Source: Marivita sp051251565 (GTDB lineage: Bacteria; Pseudomonadota; Alphaproteobacteria; Rhodobacterales; Rhodobacteraceae). From it: a DNA stretch of 64,000 nucleotides. Below are positions 59,903 to 64,000 of the stretch, one piece after another. Numbering within the stretch: the stretch's first letter is position 1; every line of letters begins with the position of its first letter. The stretch lies in contig NZ_JBPOFB010000002.1 of the NCBI RefSeq assembly GCF_051251565.1, positions 186,001-250,000 on the forward strand. Reading direction: 5' to 3'. The notes under the pieces are model-generated. The model was not told the origin of the DNA and ran no database searches. It saw only the letters and a program-made list of their open reading frames with translations. The translations under genes were made by a program, and so were the position numbers.

Positions 59903-61651
59903 ATGTTTCGACTGGACGCCGCAAAACGGGCGCAGACCCGGCTTTTGAACCGTGTTCACGCGCGTCTGTCTGCGCGCGTTAAACCTGCAACTGCCTTTGT
60001 TGGACAACCTGAGCCGCGCACAGTCGGGTCGTTTGCCCGGGGTCGTCAACTGACAGCTGGCAACCTTCTGTTCGCCGGTCATCTTGTTGAAGCGCCCGGT
60101 GCAATCCTTTGGGACATTGCCCCACCAGACGATGCGTTTCTTGAAGAAGTTCACGGATTTGTCTGGTTGGATGATATGGCCAGCGTTGGGGATGCCGCGA
60201 CGCGCAAGGCCGCGCAGGCTTGGCTGTTCAACTGGATCGACAGGTATGGCAACGGTTCTGGCCCCGGTTGGACGCCCGAACTTGCGGGACGGCGGGTCAT
60301 CCGGTGGCTGCATCATGCGTTTTTCGTTCTGGGCGGCGCAACGCCCGAACAGTCCCGCGCGTTCTTTCGCTCGATTGCTCAGCAGACCATCTTTCTCAAT
60401 CGCCGCTGGCACAGCTCTCCGCCCGGTTTGCCCCGGTTCGAGGCGCTGACCGGGCTGATTTCGGCGGGCCTGTCGTTGCAAGGCATGGAGAGCCAGGCCG
60501 ACCCCGCCATCAAGGCCTTGGGCCAGGAATGCGTACGCCAGATCACCGATGCAGGCGGGCTTCCGACGCGCAATCCTGAGGAATTGCTTGAGGTGTGCAC
60601 CCTGCTGATCTGGGCGCGCGATGCCTTGCATGAAAGCAGGCGTGTGCCCGAACCGTCTCATCTTGAGGCCATTGCCCGCATCGTGCCCACTTTGCGCGCC
60701 CTTCGCCATGCAGACGGGGGGCTCGCGCGATTTCATGGCGGTGGGCGCGGGGTTGAAGGGCGGCTTGACACCGTGCTGGCGACAGCCGGTGTCAAGGCGC
60801 AGGCAGCGCAAGAGCTTGTCATGGGATATGCCCGGCTTGCCGCAGGTCGGACCACCATGATCATTGATGCCGCAGCCCCACCCAGCGGTATTGCGAGCTT
60901 CAACGCACATGCCTCGACGCTGGCGTTTGAACTGACCTCGGGACGACGTCCGCTGATCGTGAATTGTGGCTCGGGATCGACCTTTGGCGAAGACTGGCGC
61001 AGGGCTGGGCGGGCGACGCCGTCCCATTCGACTCTGTGTCTTGATGGGTTTTCCAGCGCGCGGCTTGGGGCAACGTCCCGGATGGGCCCGATTGAACGTG
61101 AACTCTTGGACGATGTACCAAAGAGCGTGCCTGTTGAAATGTCCCGCGCGTCGGATGGTGTCCGGTTTGAGGGCGGACATGACGGGTATTTGCGCACCCA
61201 TGGCCTGACCCATGCACGCATCCTAGAGCTAACCTTTGACGGGCGGGGCATCGTGGGCGAAGATCTACTTGTCGCGCTCGATGCAGCCGCCAAGGCACAG
61301 TTCAATCACAAACTTGAAGACAGCCGCCTGAGCGGCGTGCCTTTTGACATCCGCTTTCACCTGCACCCCGAGGTCGATACCGCCATCGACATGAATGGCA
61401 CGGCCGTCAGCATGGCGCTGCGAAGCGGCGAGATTTGGGTTTTTCGTTTTGAAGGCCACTGTGATTTGGCTTTAGAGCCGTCGGTTTACCTCGAAAAAGG
61501 CCGTCTGCGCCCGCGCGCGACGAAACAGATCGTTTTAACTGCCCGCGCAATGGAGTATGCGACCCGCGTTCGCTGGTCGTTGGCCAAGGCTCAGGACACC
61601 GCCATCGCGGTTCGGGATCTTGCTCAGGACGATGCGACGCTGCTGAACTGA
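59903..61651 (+). CDS. Heparinase II/III family protein
   Basis: This protein of about 582 residues has an N-terminal alpha-toroid (about 60-310, LPRFEALTGLISAGLSLQGM) and a C-terminal heparinase II/III beta-sandwich (about 330-560, LIVNCGSGSTFGEDWRRAGR, ATPSHSTLCLDGFSSARLG, RTHGLTHARILELTFDGRGI). Lyases of this family cleave acidic polysaccharides by beta-elimination. No signal peptide is seen, so a role inside the cell or in the periplasm by another route is unclear. The ATG at 59903 follows AAGGCTGAGG; TTG 59873 is the alternative. The gene is conserved between rsmB and purH in roseobacters. Confidence 0.85.
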   Translation: MFRLDAAKRAQTRLLNRVHARLSARVKPATAFVGQPEPRTVGSFARGRQLTAGNLLFAGHLVEAPGAILWDIAPPDDAFLEEVHGFVWLDDMASVGDAATRKAAQAWLFNWIDRYGNGSGPGWTPELAGRRVIRWLHHAFFVLGGATPEQSRAFFRSIAQQTIFLNRRWHSSPPGLPRFEALTGLISAGLSLQGMESQADPAIKALGQECVRQITDAGGLPTRNPEELLEVCTLLIWARDALHESRRVPEPSHLEAIARIVPTLRALRHADGGLARFHGGGRGVEGRLDTVLATAGVKAQAAQELVMGYARLAAGRTTMIIDAAAPPSGIASFNAHASTLAFELTSGRRPLIVNCGSGSTFGEDWRRAGRATPSHSTLCLDGFSSARLGATSRMGPIERELLDDVPKSVPVEMSRASDGVRFEGGHDGYLRTHGLTHARILELTFDGRGIVGEDLLVALDAAAKAQFNHKLEDSRLSGVPFDIRFHLHPEVDTAIDMNGTAVSMALRSGEIWVFRFEGHCDLALEPSVYLEKGRLRPRATKQIVLTARAMEYATRVRWSLAKAQDTAIAVRDLAQDDATLLN

Positions 61652-61672
61652 ACATCGGGATCTCTTGCTGCT

Positions 61673-63262
61673 ATGACCAACCTCGCCCCCCTTCGCCGTG
61701 CGCTTCTGTCCGTGTCGGACAAAACCGGACTTGTTGATCTTGCCAAGGCGCTCGATGCGCGGGGTGTAGAGCTTTTGTCCACCGGCGGATCGGCCAAGAC
61801 GCTGCGGGATGCCGGTGTGCCCGTCAAGGATGTGGCGGATGTGACCGGATTTCCCGAAATGATGGATGGTCGGGTCAAAACGCTGCATCCGATGGTGCAT
61901 GGTGGGTTGCTTGCCTTGCGCGACAATGACGATCACGTCGCGGCGATGTTTCAGCATGATATCAAGGCGATCGACTTGCTGGTGGTGAACCTCTACCCGT
62001 TTGAGGAAAATGTTGCCAAAGGTGCCGACTATGACACCTGCATCGAAAATATCGACATTGGTGGCCCCGCAATGATCCGCGCCGCGGCCAAAAACCATAG
62101 TTTTGTGACCACAGTCGTGGATGTTGAGGACTACGATGCGCTGCTGGCTGAGTTGGATGCCAATGACGGGCAGACGACGCTTGCCTTCCGTCAGCGCCAT
62201 GCCCAGATCGCCTATGCCCGGACAGGGGCCTATGATGCGGCTGTCAGCACATGGATGGCCGGCGCCATTGGCGAAGACACCCCTCGCCGGCGCGTCTTTG
62301 CCGGAACGCTTGCCCAACCTTTGCGCTATGGCGAGAACCCGCATCAGGCGGCGGCGTTCTATCATGATGGTTCTGCCCGTCCGGGTGTCGCAGTGGCGAA
62401 ACAGCTTCAGGGCAAGGAACTGAGCTACAACAACATCAACGATACGGACGCGGCGTTTGAGCTGGTGTCGGAATTCCTGCCGCGCGACGGGTTTGCCTGC
62501 GCGATCATCAAGCACGCCAACCCCTGCGGTGTGGCGACAGGCCGGACGCTGAAAGAAGCCTATCAAAAGGCGTTCGACTGCGACCGCACGTCTGCCTTTG
62601 GTGGGATCGTGGCGTTGAATGCGACCCTGGACGGCGAAACCGCAGAGGCGATTGCCGAGATCTTCACCGAAGTCGTCATCGCGCCCGGAGCGCATCAGGA
62701 CGCCAAGGACGTGTTCGCGGCCAAGAAAAACCTGCGCCTGCTGATCGCCCCCGGTCTTGCCAACACGGCGGAACCGGGCACTGCGTGGAAACAGGTATCG
62801 GGCGGTATTCTTGTGCAGAACCGCGACAATGGCCGGATCAACATGGACGACCTCAAGGTTGTGACCAAGATCGCGCCGACCGAAGACCAGATGCGCGACC
62901 TGCTGTTTGCGTGGACGGTGGCGAAACATGTCAAATCCAACGCCATCGTCTATGTCAAAGACGGCGCAACCGTGGGTGTTGGTGCGGGCCAGATGAGCCG
63001 TCTCGACTCTGCCCTGATCGCGGCCAAAAAGGCCGAACGCATGGCCGAGGCGCTGGGCCTGCCAGAGCCGCTCACCAAGGGCAGCGCTGTGGCGTCGGAC
63101 GCGTTCTTCCCCTTTGCCGATGGTCTGATGGAGGCGGCAGCCGCAGGCGCGTCCTGCGTCATTCAACCGGGCGGGTCGATGCGCGATGATGAGGTCATCA
63201 AGGCGGCGGATGACGCGGGCCTTGCGATGGTGCTGACCGGCATGCGCCACTTCCGCCACTGA
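61673..63262 (+). CDS. purH: Bifunctional AICAR transformylase/IMP cyclohydrolase
   Basis: This 529-residue enzyme makes the last two steps of IMP synthesis. The N-terminal MGS-like cyclohydrolase (1-195) has LLSVSDKTGLVDLAKALD, STGGSAKTLRDAGV, GRVKTLHPMVHGGLLA and IENIDIGGPAMIRAAAKN. The C-terminal transformylase (200-529) has LRYGENPHQAAAFY, IIKHANPCGVATGRTL with the catalytic Lys-His, and SDAFFPFADGLMEAAAAG. lspA follows 19 bases downstream. Confidence 0.98.
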   Translation: MTNLAPLRRALLSVSDKTGLVDLAKALDARGVELLSTGGSAKTLRDAGVPVKDVADVTGFPEMMDGRVKTLHPMVHGGLLALRDNDDHVAAMFQHDIKAIDLLVVNLYPFEENVAKGADYDTCIENIDIGGPAMIRAAAKNHSFVTTVVDVEDYDALLAELDANDGQTTLAFRQRHAQIAYARTGAYDAAVSTWMAGAIGEDTPRRRVFAGTLAQPLRYGENPHQAAAFYHDGSARPGVAVAKQLQGKELSYNNINDTDAAFELVSEFLPRDGFACAIIKHANPCGVATGRTLKEAYQKAFDCDRTSAFGGIVALNATLDGETAEAIAEIFTEVVIAPGAHQDAKDVFAAKKNLRLLIAPGLANTAEPGTAWKQVSGGILVQNRDNGRINMDDLKVVTKIAPTEDQMRDLLFAWTVAKHVKSNAIVYVKDGATVGVGAGQMSRLDSALIAAKKAERMAEALGLPEPLTKGSAVASDAFFPFADGLMEAAAAGASCVIQPGGSMRDDEVIKAADDAGLAMVLTGMRHFRH

Positions 63263-63281
63263 AATGAGCAAGGGACATCCC

Positions 63282-63752
63282 ATGCGTCTGGTCGCTCTTG
63301 TTGGCACGCTGATCTTCGTGATCGACCAGATCACCAAATGGTGGGTGGTGCATGTGATGGAATTGGCCCGAGTTGGGGCCATCGATGTGTTTCCGCCCTA
63401 CCTGAATTTCCGCATGGCGTGGAACACCGGGATCAACTTTGGGCTTTTGTCGGGGCAGGCGGACTGGACGCGCTGGGTGCTGATTTCGGTCGCTTTGGGG
63501 ATTGTTCTGTTCGTGCTGGTCTGGATGCGGCGTGAACCGCCGGGGCGCACTGGCCTGATCTTTGCCGGGCTGTTGATCGGCGGCGCGCTGGGCAATGTGG
63601 TGGACCGTGTGCTCTATGGCGCAGTGGCGGATTTTCTGAACATGTCCTGTTGCGGATTTACCAACCCTTATGCGTTCAACGTGGCCGATATCAGCGTGTT
63701 CATCGGGGCCATTGGGCTTGCGCTTTTCTCTGGTGGGAAAAACGCCTCGTGA
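63282..63752 (+). CDS. lspA: Lipoprotein signal peptidase (signal peptidase II)
   Basis: This 156-residue integral-membrane aspartic protease cleaves prolipoprotein signal peptides. Four hydrophobic segments are visible, and the two catalytic aspartates are in GGALGNVVDRVLYGAVADFL and AFNVADISVFIGAIGLAL. Two ATGs are possible: AAGGGA at 63268-63273 suits the ATG at 63282 (MRLVALVGTLIFVIDQITKW), while ATG 63264 lacks a ribosome-binding site. A downstream lipoprotein may be among its substrates. Confidence 0.93.
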   Translation: MRLVALVGTLIFVIDQITKWWVVHVMELARVGAIDVFPPYLNFRMAWNTGINFGLLSGQADWTRWVLISVALGIVLFVLVWMRREPPGRTGLIFAGLLIGGALGNVVDRVLYGAVADFLNMSCCGFTNPYAFNVADISVFIGAIGLALFSGGKNAS

Positions 63753-63811
63753 CGGGCGCGACAGGATGGGGTAAAGCAGGGATGAGGCGACTACGGAGGC
63801 GGGCAGAAAAC

Positions 63812-64000
63812 ATGCCGCGCACATTGATCATACTGGCACTTATGGCGCTGACCGCATGCGGATCGCGTCAGGACACGTCGGATCGGGACACCAATTTGCG
63901 CCAATTGCGCAATGCCAGCGGTGCGCCGGAAGAGTTTTCAATCGTACCGCCAAAACCGCTTGTTGCACCGGAGAGCTTTTCCGAACTGCCGCAGCCGACG
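63812..64000 (+). CDS. DUF3035-type lipoprotein, truncated by window end
   Basis: Sixty-three residues are visible before the window ends. A signal peptide with the lipobox LTAC (MPRTLIILALMALTACG) is followed by DTNLRQLRNASGAPEEFSIV and PPKPLVAPESFSELPQPT, the N-terminus of the DUF3035 lipoproteins often found after lspA in Rhodobacteraceae. ATG 63782 is in frame and would add ten basic residues; GGAGG at 63796-63800 points to 63812 with loose spacing. Confidence 0.75.
   Translation, partial: MPRTLIILALMALTACGSRQDTSDRDTNLRQLRNASGAPEEFSIVPPKPLVAPESFSELPQPT

Noticed and set aside
59705..61213. 502-codon frame on the minus strand opposite the heparinase gene
   Set aside because: Shadow frame in GC-rich coding DNA; arginine/proline-rich, no domain, no ribosome-binding site, and the opposite strand has a clear gene.
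61535..63382. 615-codon minus-strand frame opposite purH
   Set aside because: Same reason: the plus strand encodes a clear full-length purH.
1..64000. rRNA, tRNA, CRISPR arrays, transposons, phage or integrative element genes
   Set aside because: None recognised on reading both strands; no repeat-spacer pattern, transposase or integrase seen.

Overview
This window is ordinary chromosomal DNA of an alphaproteobacterium, almost certainly a member of the marine Roseobacter group (family Rhodobacteraceae). Supporting signs are the rimP-nusA-ylxR-infB block, lptCAB followed directly by hpf-ptsN with no rpoN between them, a DUF3035-type lipoprotein after lspA, a DUF1674 (SdhAF4-like) gene, a heparinase II/III gene between rsmB and purH, and a dnaK promoter that fits the alphaproteobacterial sigma-32 consensus. 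No rRNA, tRNA, CRISPR array, insertion sequence, integrase or phage gene was recognised, so the window reads as core genome plus one polysaccharide island. The genus cannot be fixed from the sequence alone.

Layout. 1-3 kb: the tail of a probable glycosyltransferase, a HIT protein, an ABC ATPase, a small zinc finger protein and a secreted protein. 3-10 kb: DNA repair and replication (polA, a YcaQ-like glycosylase, nth coupled to a PfkB kinase, an Ada-like methyltransferase). 10-12.9 kb: an OmpA-type lipoprotein, an FMN reductase, an exopolysaccharide sugar transferase, and a 0.9 kb non-coding region rich in palindromes. 12.9-16.7 kb: an RNase D-like exonuclease, then lptC-lptA-lptB, hpf and ptsN. 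16.7-26.1 kb: eight minus-strand genes for surface polysaccharide (two-domain sulfotransferase, GT14 transferase, GT2, GT4, galE, galU, GT2, cysQ), with a divergent KpsM-like export permease. 27-31 kb: alkB and a heat-shock dnaK-dnaJ pair with a sigma-32 promoter and a strong terminator. 31-40 kb: radC, a PstS/OmpA fusion, secA, a parvulin, argJ and mutT. 40-46 kb: infB, ylxR, nusA and rimP behind an attenuator-like hairpin. 46-52 kb: tamB and tamA. 52-64 kb: small secreted proteins, a membrane-bound winged-helix regulator, an IMPase paralogue, pmbA, a phosphodiester glycosidase, rbfA, dapB, a DUF1674 protein, rsmB, heparinase II/III, purH, lspA and the start of a lipoprotein.

How the genes fit together. 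The 16.7-26.1 kb run combines nucleotide-sugar supply (galU, galE), at least four glycosyltransferases, a sulfotransferase and cysQ. CysQ hydrolyses 3'-phosphoadenosine 5'-phosphate (PAP), the inhibitory by-product of PAPS-dependent sulfotransferases. The set therefore makes sense as a pathway for a sulfated surface polysaccharide. The sugar transferase near 11.7 kb could start such a chain and the permease near 26.6 kb could export it, but both links are inferred.

The least expected items are the tandem sulfotransferase, a GT4 and GT2 pair kept apart by a single in-frame TGA with no ATG for the second gene, a 44-codon gene behind a 17-bp palindrome just beyond infB, a terminator-like hairpin in the rimP leader, a CtrA-like box at radC, and a cluster of palindromes upstream of the sugar transferase. 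Nothing was seen that clearly amounts to a wholly new system; the sulfated-polysaccharide island is the best candidate for follow-up.
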